From Claveliimonas sp963592205 (lineage in GTDB: Bacteria; Bacillota; Clostridia; Lachnospirales; Lachnospiraceae), in NCBI GenBank assembly GCA_963592205.1, contig CAVAVU010000092.1, positions 1-18,878 on the forward strand: a DNA stretch of 18,878 bases, read 5' to 3'. The translations under genes and the position numbers were made by a program. Below the pieces are notes generated by a model. It worked only from the letters and a program-made list of their open reading frames with translations. It was not told where the DNA came from and ran no database searches. Numbering within the stretch: position 1 is the stretch's first letter; every line of letters begins with the position of its first letter. Positions 8,612 to 16,252 of this stretch are shown here, one piece after another.

Positions 8612-8647
8612 AAAAAAACACCTCCATACCGCTTAGTATGGAAGTGT
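8612..8647 (-). terminator. yebC terminator that also carries the tepA ribosome binding site
   Basis: On the minus strand a 12-bp stem (8647-8636 with 8629-8618) closes a 6-base loop and is followed at once by seven T's (8618-8612) and then the tepA ATG. One pair is G:U when read on the minus strand but C:A on the plus strand, so the structure favours minus-strand RNA. The 3' arm holds GGAGGTG, the tepA Shine-Dalgarno. The element would both end yebC transcripts and mask tepA translation in RNA that reads through. Confidence 0.8.
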
Positions 8648-8689
8648 TATGTATTTCTTATTCATATATGCAAGGATTCTTATATCTGA

Positions 8690-9421
8690 TTATTCATCCC
8701 AGTTGTGATATACATCCTGTACATCATCGTCATCATCCAACAGATCCAGAGTCTTCTGAATATTCTGGATATCCTTTGGATCGGTAAGCTCTACATATGT
8801 CTGCGGAATCATAGTTACCTCAGCAGATACCATATGGATTCCTGCTTCTTCCAATGCCTCACGGACTGCACTGAAATCATCCGGATCAGTCAGAATCTCA
8901 AAGCTGTCCTCTTCTTCAGCAAAGTCTTCTGCACCCGCATCCAGTGCCTGCATCATAAGATCATCGGCATCTCCGTCATATTCTTCTTTATCTACAATGA
9001 TCTGTCCCTTACGGTCAAACATGAAAGATACACATCCAGGTGTACCTACATTACCGTTACCTTTGGTAAATGCACTCTTAACATTAGATGCGGTACGGTT
9101 CTTGTTGTCCGTCAGTGTCTCAACGATGATCGCTGTACCGTTCGGACCATAGCCTTCGTATGTAATATGTTCGTAATCTGCAGATCCGCCTTCGCCTGCA
9201 GCTTTTTTGATATTTCTTTCAATGGTGTCATTCGGCATATTGTTAGATTTAGCTTTTGCGATTACGTCACGCAGACGGCTGTTGTTAGCCGGATCAGCGC
9301 TTCCGCCTTCTTTTACTGCTACTGCAAGCTCTTTACCGATCTTTGTAAAAATCTTACCCTTTGCTGCATCATTCTTCTCTTTTTTATGCTTAATATTGGC
9401 AAATTTTGAATGTCCTGACAT
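8690..9421 (-). CDS. yebC: YebC/PmpR family protein
   Basis: The 243-residue protein starts with the family hallmark MSGHSKFANIKHKK and includes RLRDVIAKAKSNNMPNDTI and ITYEGYGPNGTAIIVE, so family membership is secure and length is normal. The family was first called transcriptional regulators. Later work on YebC and mitochondrial TACO1 points to a ribosome-associated role in translating difficult, proline-rich stretches. The C-terminus is unusually acidic, with five Asp in a row at about 229-233. AAGGAG lies about 8 bases before the ATG. The gene has its own predicted promoter and ends in the terminator that overlaps the tepA start. Confidence 0.95.
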   Translation of the reverse strand: MSGHSKFANIKHKKEKNDAAKGKIFTKIGKELAVAVKEGGSADPANNSRLRDVIAKAKSNNMPNDTIERNIKKAAGEGGSADYEHITYEGYGPNGTAIIVETLTDNKNRTASNVKSAFTKGNGNVGTPGCVSFMFDRKGQIIVDKEEYDGDADDLMMQALDAGAEDFAEEEDSFEILTDPDDFSAVREALEEAGIHMVSAEVTMIPQTYVELTDPKDIQNIQKTLDLLDDDDDVQDVYHNWDE

Positions 9422-9461
9422 CTTCTTCTCTCCTTATCTTCTATTAGTTCGCATACATTTT

Positions 9462-9490
9462 ATTCTATCACGCATATTACATTTTTTCAA
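9462..9490 (-). promoter_or_regulatory. Predicted sigma-A promoter of yebC
   Basis: On the minus strand TTGAAA (9490-9485) and TAGAAT (9467-9462) are spaced by 17 bases, each one mismatch from consensus. The -35 box is inside the last codons of the CBS-domain gene. Transcription would begin near 9455, about 33 bases before the yebC ATG. Confidence 0.7.
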
Positions 9491-10259
9491 TCTTTACTGA
9501 CTGAATTGCGTTATTGTCTACTTCAAGTACCGTAAACAGGTATCCTTCATAGAGCACGGTACTGTGTTCATCCTCGCCCGGAATCCGGTCAAGCTGATGG
9601 ATCAGAAATCCGTTCAGTGTCTCATACTCTTCCTTGTCAAAATGAATACCAAGCAGATCTTCCAGGTCCTCCAGATCGGTAAATCCATTCACTTCATAAG
9701 AACCGTCTGCCTGGACTTCGATATCCTCTTCCTCTTCGTCGTATTCATCCATAATATTGCCCACGATCTCTTCCAGAATATCTTCCATAGCTACCAGACC
9801 GGAAGTCTGACCATATTCATCAATAACAATTGCGATATGATTCTTTCCTTCCTGCATTCTGCGGAACAAGGTATCGATGCTCTTGGTCTCAGGTATGTAA
9901 TCCACCGGACGAATGTATTCGTTCAGTTCTTTAATCGGACGATTGCGGTTCGCTTCTGTAAAATAACAGGTCATCGCATCCCGCAGGTGAAGCGTTCCTA
10001 TGATCTCATCGATATCTTCTCTATATACCGGAAATCTGGAAAACCGCTCTTCCAGCATGAATTTGAGTGCATTTTCCAACGTCTCCTCTTCATCGATTCC
10101 TACAATATCACGACGGTGTGTCATGATGTCTTTGGCATCCTTATCCAGATAACGGACAATATTACGAATCAGCTTCATCGCCTGACTGCCGACTTCTTCC
10201 GTTTCTCCTTCTTCCTGAAATATCTGTCTCATCCTCTGAAACAAACTTCCTTCTTCCAT
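9477..10259 (-). CDS. CBS-pair/CorC-domain protein without a membrane domain
   Basis: This 260-residue cytoplasmic protein matches the C-terminal half of the CorC/HlyC ('hemolysin', CNNM-like) family. A basic N-terminal segment (1-40) leads into CBS motif 1 (about 43-96, with RFSRFPVY) and CBS motif 2 (about 116-166, with IAIVIDEYG). A very acidic hinge (about 170-180) and a CorC_HlyC domain (about 180-258) follow. The DUF21 transmembrane domain of full-length CNNM/CorB transporters is missing, as in CorC and TlyC. CBS pairs usually bind adenine nucleotides, so a regulatory role in divalent-cation transport is the family expectation. The start at 10259 is preferred over the ATG at 10265 because AAGGAG lies 7 bases before the former and only 1 before the latter. 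The ribosome binding site follows directly on the mazF stop. Confidence 0.88.
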   Translation of the reverse strand: MEEGSLFQRMRQIFQEEGETEEVGSQAMKLIRNIVRYLDKDAKDIMTHRRDIVGIDEEETLENALKFMLEERFSRFPVYREDIDEIIGTLHLRDAMTCYFTEANRNRPIKELNEYIRPVDYIPETKSIDTLFRRMQEGKNHIAIVIDEYGQTSGLVAMEDILEEIVGNIMDEYDEEEEDIEVQADGSYEVNGFTDLEDLEDLLGIHFDKEEYETLNGFLIHQLDRIPGEDEHSTVLYEGYLFTVLEVDNNAIQSVKIEKM

Positions 10260-10273
10260 ATTCATACTCCTTT

Positions 10274-10621
10274 TTATGTATGAAGCGCAAGACTGACTCT
10301 TATCGCCTCATCAACACGTTTCATTCGTTCTTTATCCAGATGACCGATCAGATCTTTGAGCCTCTGTTTGTCAATGGTTCTGATCTGTTCCAGCAGAATC
10401 ACGGAATCTTTCATGATCTGACAGCGTCTGGCATCAATCTCTATATGTGTAGGCAGCTTTGCCTTATTCATTCTGGATGTAATCGCAGCACAGATCACAG
10501 TCGGACTGTATCTGTTACCTACGTCATTCTGTATAATCAGCACCGGTCTGATGCCTCCCTGTTCTGATCCCACCACCGGGCTCAGATCTGCATAATAAAT
10601 ATCACCACGTTTTACCTGCAC
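10274..10621 (-). CDS. mazF: MazF/EndoA endoribonuclease toxin
   Basis: At 115 residues this closely resembles Bacillus EndoA/NdoA, a ribosome-independent mRNA endonuclease. The nearly invariant VKRGDIYYADLSPVVGSEQGG and QNDVGNRYSPT blocks are present, as are Arg25 and Thr48, the residues matching EndoA's catalytic pair. The start is GTG at 10621; an in-frame TGA seven codon bases upstream rules out an earlier start. GGAG lies 11 bases before it, inside the loop of a small hairpin. In Bacillus the antitoxin gene ndoAI lies between alr and ndoA. Here only 86 bases separate alr from mazF, too few for a MazE of about 80-90 residues, and nothing like one lies downstream. The frame is intact, so the toxin is probably made and controlled some other way, or by an antitoxin elsewhere. 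Confidence 0.95.
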   Translation of the reverse strand: MQVKRGDIYYADLSPVVGSEQGGIRPVLIIQNDVGNRYSPTVICAAITSRMNKAKLPTHIEIDARRCQIMKDSVILLEQIRTIDKQRLKDLIGHLDKERMKRVDEAIRVSLALHT

Positions 10622-10655
10622 CTGTTTTCACTCTCCATATTTCTGATAAAAACAG
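10622..10655 (-). promoter_or_regulatory. Small hairpin presenting the mazF ribosome binding site
   Basis: On the minus strand CTGTTTT (10655-10649) pairs with AAAACAG (10628-10622), closing a 20-base loop that holds GGAGAG. The mazF GTG follows immediately after the 3' arm. The stem is only 7 bp and A/T-rich, so it is marginal in stability; any effect on toxin translation is inference. Confidence 0.35.
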
Positions 10656-10707
10656 TATTTCCATCTTTTTTCAGATGTATTCTATTGCAGTTCTTCATCC
10701 GATATAT

Positions 10708-11874
10708 TTATGCAAAATAGTCGATCTGCTCTACAACCTTTCCGCCTTTCAGGAACTCTCTCGGGATTCTCTTACCCAGATCACAGACAAATTCATAACT
10801 GAAACGTCCGGATAGCTCACTGAGTGTCTCCACCGGAAGATAGGTATCTCCGTCCTGACCGATCAGCACCACACGGTCTCCGTATGCCACATCATCAATA
10901 TCTGTAGCATCTACCATAAACTGATCCATACAGATACGTCCAAGGATCGGAGCTTTCTTTCCATGGATCAGTACAAATCCCTTATTGGACAGACTTCTCG
11001 GATAACCGTCACCATAGCCTACCGGAACGGTCACGATCTTTGTTTTTCTCTCTGTCACAAATGTACCACCGTAGCTTACAGGCACACCTGCTTCTACCCA
11101 TTTCACATGGGACACATGACTGATCAGTTCCATCGCCGGCTTCAGATCCACATGCTGCTGATCCACCTCATCGGATGGATACAGACCATAAGTAGAAATA
11201 CCGGATCTCACAATATCCATATACGTCTCCGGCAGGTCGATAATTGCCGCACTGTTTGCACAGTGATAATGCTTAAATGTAACATTTCTGTCTTCTAATG
11301 CTTTCCGCATCCACAGATAGCGTTCTAATTGCTTGTGAGCATAGGCTTTATCCGTCTCATCTGCTTTGGAAAAATGCGTATACATGCCTTCCATCTCGAT
11401 ACCCGGAAGCTTTGCAATCTCTGCGATCGTATCTGCATTCTCCTCGTCGATCTGGAATCCCAGTCTTGACATACCTGTATCTAACTTAATATGAAGATAG
11501 GCTGTCTTTCCCATCTTAACTGCTGTCTCGGAGATCTGCTCTGCAATCTCTTTGGTGTAGCAGGTGAAACGAATCTCGTGTTCAATCGCTTCTTCCTGCT
11601 GGCTTGGAAATATAGGTCCCAGTACCAGAATCGGTTTTTTAATGCCGTTGGCACGCAAGATCACGCCCTCATCCGGTGTCGCTGTGGCAAATCCCCACAG
11701 ATAATCCTTTTTCTCAAGATCACATGCAATCGGCACTGCTCCGTGACCATAGCCGTCCATTTTGACAACAGCCATAATCTTGGATGCATCTCCAACCGTC
11801 TCATGCATCTGATCCATATTATATTCTATGGCGTCCAGATCGATTCTGGCACACACTCTTGTATATTCTTTCAT
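10708..11874 (-). CDS. alr: Alanine racemase
   Basis: This PLP enzyme converts L-alanine to D-alanine for peptidoglycan. The protein is full length at 388 residues. Lys38 in AVVKMDGYGHG is the PLP lysine and Tyr268 in VSYGGTF is the opposite catalytic base. GYGDGYPR and GRICMDQFMVD of the C-terminal beta domain are also present. Its ATG shares one base with the nnr stop (TAATG at 11876-11872), a classic sign of translational coupling. Alr next to mazF is the arrangement known from Bacillus, apart from the missing antitoxin gene. Confidence 0.97.
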   Translation of the reverse strand: MKEYTRVCARIDLDAIEYNMDQMHETVGDASKIMAVVKMDGYGHGAVPIACDLEKKDYLWGFATATPDEGVILRANGIKKPILVLGPIFPSQQEEAIEHEIRFTCYTKEIAEQISETAVKMGKTAYLHIKLDTGMSRLGFQIDEENADTIAEIAKLPGIEMEGMYTHFSKADETDKAYAHKQLERYLWMRKALEDRNVTFKHYHCANSAAIIDLPETYMDIVRSGISTYGLYPSDEVDQQHVDLKPAMELISHVSHVKWVEAGVPVSYGGTFVTERKTKIVTVPVGYGDGYPRSLSNKGFVLIHGKKAPILGRICMDQFMVDATDIDDVAYGDRVVLIGQDGDTYLPVETLSELSGRFSYEFVCDLGKRIPREFLKGGKVVEQIDYFA

Positions 11875-13385
11875 TAGTTCTCCGCCTTCCAGTTTTCTGT
11901 CATTTGGATTGCTGATCCGACTTTATCAGCAAGATCCCTCGCCAATACACTATAGCACCCTAATTCATTTCTTGCAATATCTCCCGCAAGTCCATGTAGA
12001 TAAACTCCAAGAATTGACGCATCAAAACATTCCTTTCCCTGCGCCATAAGCCCGGCAATGACACCAGCTAACACATCCCCGGAACCTGCCTTTGCCATCG
12101 CTGCATTTCCCGTAAGATTCACGCACATCTGTCTGCCATCTGCACCCACAAATGTACGGGCATCTTTTTGTACCAGAGTGATTCCAAGGTCTGAAGTCAG
12201 CTGTTCCAACACCTCTCTTCGGTGTTTCTGAATCTCATTTACTTTTATTTCTGTCAGTCTGGATAATTCTTTCAAATGTGGCGTCAGCACGAAATCTCCA
12301 TCTTTCAGGCATTTCCGACATTCCGGATGCACTGCTAATATATTAATTCCATCCGCATCAATCACACACGGAACACTTACATTTTTCAGGACTGTCTCCA
12401 CGATCTGTTCTGACACTTCTGATCTGCCCAGTCCTGAACCCATGCAGACTACATCTGCCCAGTCCAGAGCTGAAAGCAGGCTTTCTTCATTATATTCCTT
12501 ATAGGTTGTAATGATAGCTTCCGGAATCAACTGCTGTAAAATGCTTCTGTTATCATCACTGGTGTAAATGCGTACCAGACCGGCTCCCGTACGGTATGCT
12601 GCATAAGCACTTAAAAATGCCGCACCTGCCATACCACTGCTTCCAGCGATCAATAACAATTTTCCGAATGTCCCTTTATGTGCGTATTCAGGTCTGCCCG
12701 GCAGCAGTTTGGCCGCGTCCTGCATTTCCAGCGCATACGCAGTATCTGACCGTTCTGCTGCAATGCGGCTGTCAATCCCGATATCTGCCGTCTGCACATC
12801 ACCTGCGTATAATGCTCCCGGATAAAGAACCAGTCCAAGCTTCTGTTCCTGAAAAGTTACCGTTGCATCTGCCTTAAATGCTTCTCCCAAGATCTGTCCG
12901 TTCGAAGCAGAGATACCGGACGGAATATCAACCGCAAGCTTTTTACCAGACACATAGTTCATACTCTGGATCAGTTCCAGATAATGACCCGTAATCTCAC
13001 GGTTTAGACCGACACCAAATATAGCATCAATCACAACCGTATACGCATCGTCTGTCCATTCTGTAATAATTCTTCCGCCACACTTTTGAAACTGCTCCAT
13101 CTGATAGATGGTCTCTGCTGTCCGGCTTTCTATTCGTCCTGCAAATACGACAGTCACCGGATGACCTTTATCTTTCAGAATGCTTCCGATAGCAAATCCA
13201 TCTCCACCGTTATTTCCAGATCCGCATACGATACACACATGTGTGAGCGGCCATTCTTGTTCCTCCATATAATCAACACAGGCAGCAGCAGCCCGCTCCA
13301 TCAAAGTCCGTGATGGTATTCCCAGATCCTGTATTGTATGACTGTCCGCAAGTTTCATCTGTTCTGCATTCAATAAATACTGCAT
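11874..13385 (-). CDS. nnr: Bifunctional NAD(P)HX epimerase/dehydratase Nnr
   Basis: Nnr repairs hydrated NADH and NADPH, which form spontaneously or by GAPDH side reaction. At 503 residues it carries both domains. The N-terminal YjeF_N epimerase (1 to about 215) has GSGNNGGDGF at 55-64 and DAIFGVGLNRE at 120-130. The C-terminal ribokinase-like ADP-dependent dehydratase (about 225-495) has GSSGMAG near 248, MGSGLGRS near 315, VIDADGIN near 341, LTPHLKE near 367 and the catalytic-loop NAAMAKAGSGDVLAG with Asp437. AAAGGGAG lies 3 bases before the ATG. It opens the nnr-alr-mazF-CBS operon and overlaps alr by one base. Sitting just downstream of rex, it fits an NAD-related neighbourhood. Confidence 0.95.
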   Translation of the reverse strand: MQYLLNAEQMKLADSHTIQDLGIPSRTLMERAAAACVDYMEEQEWPLTHVCIVCGSGNNGGDGFAIGSILKDKGHPVTVVFAGRIESRTAETIYQMEQFQKCGGRIITEWTDDAYTVVIDAIFGVGLNREITGHYLELIQSMNYVSGKKLAVDIPSGISASNGQILGEAFKADATVTFQEQKLGLVLYPGALYAGDVQTADIGIDSRIAAERSDTAYALEMQDAAKLLPGRPEYAHKGTFGKLLLIAGSSGMAGAAFLSAYAAYRTGAGLVRIYTSDDNRSILQQLIPEAIITTYKEYNEESLLSALDWADVVCMGSGLGRSEVSEQIVETVLKNVSVPCVIDADGINILAVHPECRKCLKDGDFVLTPHLKELSRLTEIKVNEIQKHRREVLEQLTSDLGITLVQKDARTFVGADGRQMCVNLTGNAAMAKAGSGDVLAGVIAGLMAQGKECFDASILGVYLHGLAGDIARNELGCYSVLARDLADKVGSAIQMTENWKAEN

Positions 13386-13417
13386 AGGCTCCCTTTCTAC
13401 ATAGCAGCTTATTACAT

Positions 13418-13465
13418 AAAAAACAGCGTGTAAAGAAGTCTGCTTTCACATCCCGCATTACACGC
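13418..13465 (-). terminator. Rho-independent terminator after rex
   Basis: On the minus strand GCGTGTAA (13465-13458) pairs with TTACACGC (13433-13426). TG and then six T's (13423-13418) follow. The 24-base loop is long. It starts 15 bases after the rex stop and would separate rex from the nnr operon. A consensus TATAAT at 13472-13467 directly precedes the stem. Confidence 0.65.
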
Positions 13466-13466
13466 C

Positions 13467-13472
13467 ATTATA
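13467..13472 (-). promoter_or_regulatory. Possible -10 box for the nnr operon
   Basis: A perfect TATAAT on the minus strand lies between the rex stop and its terminator stem. No good -35 element is found 16-18 bases upstream (closest is TCATGC), so the promoter is tentative. Transcripts starting here would begin inside the terminator's 5' arm and could not fold the full stem, so they would escape it. Confidence 0.35.
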
Positions 13473-13479
13473 CTATCTG

Positions 13480-14127
13480 CTATTTGTCTGCATGATCCTC
13501 ATTATATCGGCTGATATTATAAGATAATCTCATTAAACTCTCTGACAAATGAACGCTCTCTACGATCACACTGTCCGGTACATTCAAATCTACATGCGCA
13601 AAATTCCAGATGGCCTGAATACCGGCATCTACCAGATCCTTTGCCACATCAATTGCGCATTCCTTCGGAATTGTAAGTACTGCGATCTCAATATTATTCT
13701 CCTTGATGAAATCTTTCATCTCACTCATCATACGAACCGGGACATCACGGATAGACATTCCTCTAAGTGTAGGATTCACATCAAAGATACCTTTCAGAAT
13801 AAATCCCTGGTTTTCAAAATGTGAATAGTTTGCCAAAGCCTGTCCCAGATTACCGGCACCAACAATTATAAAATTATGCTTATTCTCTAATCCGAGAATC
13901 TTACCGATCTCTGTATGAAGATATTTAACATTGTAACCATATCCCTGCTGACCAAATCCACCAAAATTATTCAAATCCTGACGAATCTGTGATGCAGTAA
14001 GTTTCATTCTTTTACTTAAATCATTAGATGATATACGTTCTACACCATCTTCTAATAATTCACCCAGATATCGGTAATATCTTGGAAGTCTGCGAATTAC
14101 CGCCTGAGAAATCTTTCTTGTCTCCAC
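13480..14127 (-). CDS. rex: Redox-sensing transcriptional repressor Rex
   Basis: Rex senses the NADH/NAD+ ratio and represses fermentation and respiration genes when NADH is low. The 215-residue protein has a winged-helix DNA-binding domain (about 1-80, with RLPRYYRYLGEL and TASQIRQDLNNFGGFGQQGYGY) and a Rossmann domain with GAGNLG at 90-95. A C-terminal swapped helix region includes IWNFAHVDL. The start is GTG at 14127, supported by AGGTG seven bases upstream. It is transcribed divergently from the ABC-F gene and ends at its own terminator. Its promoter contains a half Rex operator, which suggests self-repression. Confidence 0.97.
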   Translation of the reverse strand: METRKISQAVIRRLPRYYRYLGELLEDGVERISSNDLSKRMKLTASQIRQDLNNFGGFGQQGYGYNVKYLHTEIGKILGLENKHNFIIVGAGNLGQALANYSHFENQGFILKGIFDVNPTLRGMSIRDVPVRMMSEMKDFIKENNIEIAVLTIPKECAIDVAKDLVDAGIQAIWNFAHVDLNVPDSVIVESVHLSESLMRLSYNISRYNEDHADK

Positions 14128-14142
14128 TGTTGTTCACCTACC

Positions 14143-14154
14143 CATAATATTATG
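14143..14154. repeat. Perfect 12-bp palindrome at the rex transcription start region
   Basis: CATAATATTATG is self-complementary and lies 6-17 bases downstream of the rex -10 box. It could be a regulator site, but a short AT-only palindrome also arises easily by chance in an AT-rich leader. Confidence 0.3.
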
Positions 14155-14159
14155 AATTA

Positions 14160-14188
14160 ATTATATCGGATTGTTAACGCAAAGTCAA
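14160..14188 (-). promoter_or_regulatory. rex promoter with embedded Rex half-operator
   Basis: On the minus strand TTGACT (14188-14183), a 17-base spacer and a perfect TATAAT (14165-14160) form a near-consensus sigma-A promoter. The 18-mer TTGACTTTGCGTTAACAA (14188-14171) compares with the known Rex consensus TTGTTAAnnnnTTAACAA. Its right half is perfect and its left half keeps only TTG. Rex bound here would sit over the spacer and block polymerase, giving autoregulation. Confidence 0.7.
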
Positions 14189-14217
14189 ACTTTTGCATGA
14201 ACTTTCGTTAACTTTAG

Positions 14218-14245
14218 TTGTTTTTTCTGTTTTTTTCGGTATAAT
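14218..14245 (+). promoter_or_regulatory. Predicted promoter of the ABC-F gene
   Basis: A perfect TATAAT at 14240-14245 lies 16 bases after TTGTTT at 14218-14223; the -35 box is weak and the spacer is a long T-rich run. Transcription would begin near 14252, leaving a short leader that contains GGAGGTG at 14263-14269. A second GTTAAC motif at 14207-14212 lies just upstream of the -35 box. Confidence 0.6.
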
Positions 14246-14273
14246 GATACACAGAGAATTATGGAGGTGTATC

Positions 14274-16190
14274 ATGATTTTATCATGTCATGATGTTTCC
14301 AAAGCATTTGGGGAACATGTTATTATACAAAATGGCTCCTTTCATATAGAGGATCACGAAAAGGCAGCTCTGGTCGGCATTAACGGTGCCGGCAAGTCTA
14401 CTCTTTTAAAAATGATTGTCGGTGACCTTGCAGCCGATGGCGGTACGATCACTCTTACGAAAGGCAAGACGCTCGGTTATCTGTCCCAGCACCAGGAACT
14501 GGTGTCCGGTAATACTATTTATGAAGAAGTCCGTTCAGCCAAGGCTGATGTGATTGCCATGGAGGTGCGTATTCGCGAGATTGAAAAAGAATTAAAGGAT
14601 CTGACCGGCGAAGAACTGGAGAGCAGACTGAATACCTATCACAATCTGACTAGTGCATTTGAACTTGCAGACGGCTACTCTTATGAAAGCGAGATTGTCG
14701 GTGTATTAAAAGGTCTCGGATTTGCTGAAGATGAATTCGACAAGCCGGTTGATACACTGTCCGGTGGTCAGAAGACGCGGGTTTTCCTCAGTAAGTTGCT
14801 GCTTACCAAACCAGATATCCTGCTGCTTGACGAGCCGACCAACCATCTGGATCTGAATTCCATTGCGTGGTTGGAGACCTACTTATTGAATTATTTCGGA
14901 GCAGTACTGATTGTATCCCATGACCGGTATTTTCTGAATAAAGTCGTTACCAAGGTTATCGAAGTCGAGATGGGTAAACTTTCCGTATTTCAGGGTAACT
15001 ACTCTGCTTACGCAGAGAAGAAAGAGATGCTCCGGGAAGCCAGATTAAAAGAATACTTAAATCAGCAGCGTGAGATCAAACATCAGGAGGCTGTTATCGA
15101 GAAACTCCGCTCTTTCAACCGTGAGAAGTCGATCAAACGGGCAGAAAGCCGCGAAAAGATGCTGGAACGTATCCAGCCGGTCGAAAAGCCATTGGAACTT
15201 CATACCGATATTCATCTGAAGCTGGAGCCGTCGGTCGTCAGCGGTAATGATGTACTGTCGGTGGAACATCTGTCCAAAGCATTTCCGCCACATACATTAT
15301 TTCAGGATATCAGTTTCGAGATTCATCGTGGTGAGCATGTTGCGATCATCGGTGATAATGGAACCGGCAAGACTACTCTGCTTAAGATTCTGAATCAGGT
15401 CATTCAGGCTGACAGCGGAACCTTTACACTCGGTTCTAAAGTTAAGATCGGTTATTACGATCAGGAACACCATGTCCTGCATATGGATAAGACGATATTT
15501 GAAGAGATTTCGGATGATTATCCGACACTTACCAATACCCAGATCCGCAAGACACTGGCTGCGTTCCTTTTTACCGGAGATGAAGTATTTCAGCAGATCG
15601 GTTCATTGAGCGGTGGCGAACGTGGACGTGTATCACTTGCCAAGCTCATGTTATCCGAAGCGAATTTTCTGATCCTTGATGAGCCGACCAACCATTTGGA
15701 CATCACTTCCAAGGAAATTCTTGAAAAAGCATTGAATGATTACACCGGCACGGTACTCTATGTATCCCATGACCGATATTTTATCAATCGTACTGCTACA
15801 AGAATCCTGGAACTGACCGAACAGACCTTTGTCAATTATATCGGTAACTACGATTACTATCTGGAAAAGAAGGACGAACTCACGCAGGCTTATACCAATG
15901 CTTCGACTACTGCTTCTGAGACGCATACTCCGGAACCGGAATCACAGGCAAAGCTTAGCTGGCAGGAACAAAAAGAAGCACAGGCAAAAGAACGCAAACG
16001 TCAGAATGAACTGAAAAAGACGGAAGACCGCATCACAGAACTTGAAGAACGGGATGCAGAGATTGATGAACTGATGGTTCAGGAAGAAGTCTATACCAAT
16101 TCTGTCAAATGTCAGGAACTGGCGATAGAGAAAAGCAAGATTGCCGAAGAATTAGAAGAACTTTATGCCAGATGGGAAGAACTGGCTTAA
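14274..16190 (+). CDS. ABC-F family ATPase (YdiF-like)
   Basis: This soluble protein has two ABC ATPase domains and no membrane segment, the build of ABC-F translation factors that act at the ribosomal E site. From the ATG at 14274, with GGAGGTG 4 bases upstream, it has 638 residues. The upstream in-frame TTG at 14193 has no ribosome site and precedes the promoter. Domain 1 has Walker A GINGAGKST (35-43), LSGGQ (162-166) and LLLDEPTNHLD with Glu187. A basic helical linker follows (about 240-310). Domain 2 has GDNGTGKTT (360-368), LSGGE (445-449) and DEPTNHLD with Glu470. The C-terminus (about 568-638) is a charged coiled coil typical of YdiF/Uup-type members. Bacillus ydiF also lies close to rex. 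Antibiotic-resistance ABC-Fs share the fold, but the coiled-coil tail and context favour a housekeeping member. Confidence 0.93.
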   Translation: MILSCHDVSKAFGEHVIIQNGSFHIEDHEKAALVGINGAGKSTLLKMIVGDLAADGGTITLTKGKTLGYLSQHQELVSGNTIYEEVRSAKADVIAMEVRIREIEKELKDLTGEELESRLNTYHNLTSAFELADGYSYESEIVGVLKGLGFAEDEFDKPVDTLSGGQKTRVFLSKLLLTKPDILLLDEPTNHLDLNSIAWLETYLLNYFGAVLIVSHDRYFLNKVVTKVIEVEMGKLSVFQGNYSAYAEKKEMLREARLKEYLNQQREIKHQEAVIEKLRSFNREKSIKRAESREKMLERIQPVEKPLELHTDIHLKLEPSVVSGNDVLSVEHLSKAFPPHTLFQDISFEIHRGEHVAIIGDNGTGKTTLLKILNQVIQADSGTFTLGSKVKIGYYDQEHHVLHMDKTIFEEISDDYPTLTNTQIRKTLAAFLFTGDEVFQQIGSLSGGERGRVSLAKLMLSEANFLILDEPTNHLDITSKEILEKALNDYTGTVLYVSHDRYFINRTATRILELTEQTFVNYIGNYDYYLEKKDELTQAYTNASTTASETHTPEPESQAKLSWQEQKEAQAKERKRQNELKKTEDRITELEERDAEIDELMVQEEVYTNSVKCQELAIEKSKIAEELEELYARWEELA

Positions 16191-16203
16191 TACGAAACAC
16201 TCC

Positions 16204-16244
16204 TAATATAAAAGACAGATCGCACAGATCTGTCTTTTATATTA
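16204..16244. terminator. Bidirectional terminator between the ABC-F gene and degV
   Basis: A perfect 18-bp stem (16204-16221 with 16227-16244) closes a 5-base loop. The stem ends in CTTTTATATTA read on the plus strand and the same A/T-rich run on the minus strand, so it can serve both convergent genes. It lies 13 bases after the ABC-F stop and 8 bases after the degV stop. Confidence 0.85.
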
Positions 16245-16252
16245 TTTAGTCC

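Noticed and set aside
10612..10698. 28-codon minus-strand frame in the alr-mazF gap (begins MKNCNRIHLKK), considered as a mini-antitoxin
   Set aside because: No ribosome binding site precedes its ATG, it overlaps the mazF start and it resembles no MazE. It is too short for a ribbon-helix-helix or AbrB-type antitoxin.
10696..10707. A promoter between alr and mazF
   Set aside because: The 86-base gap contains no pair of -35 and -10 boxes with reasonable spacing; mazF is best read as part of the nnr-alr transcript.
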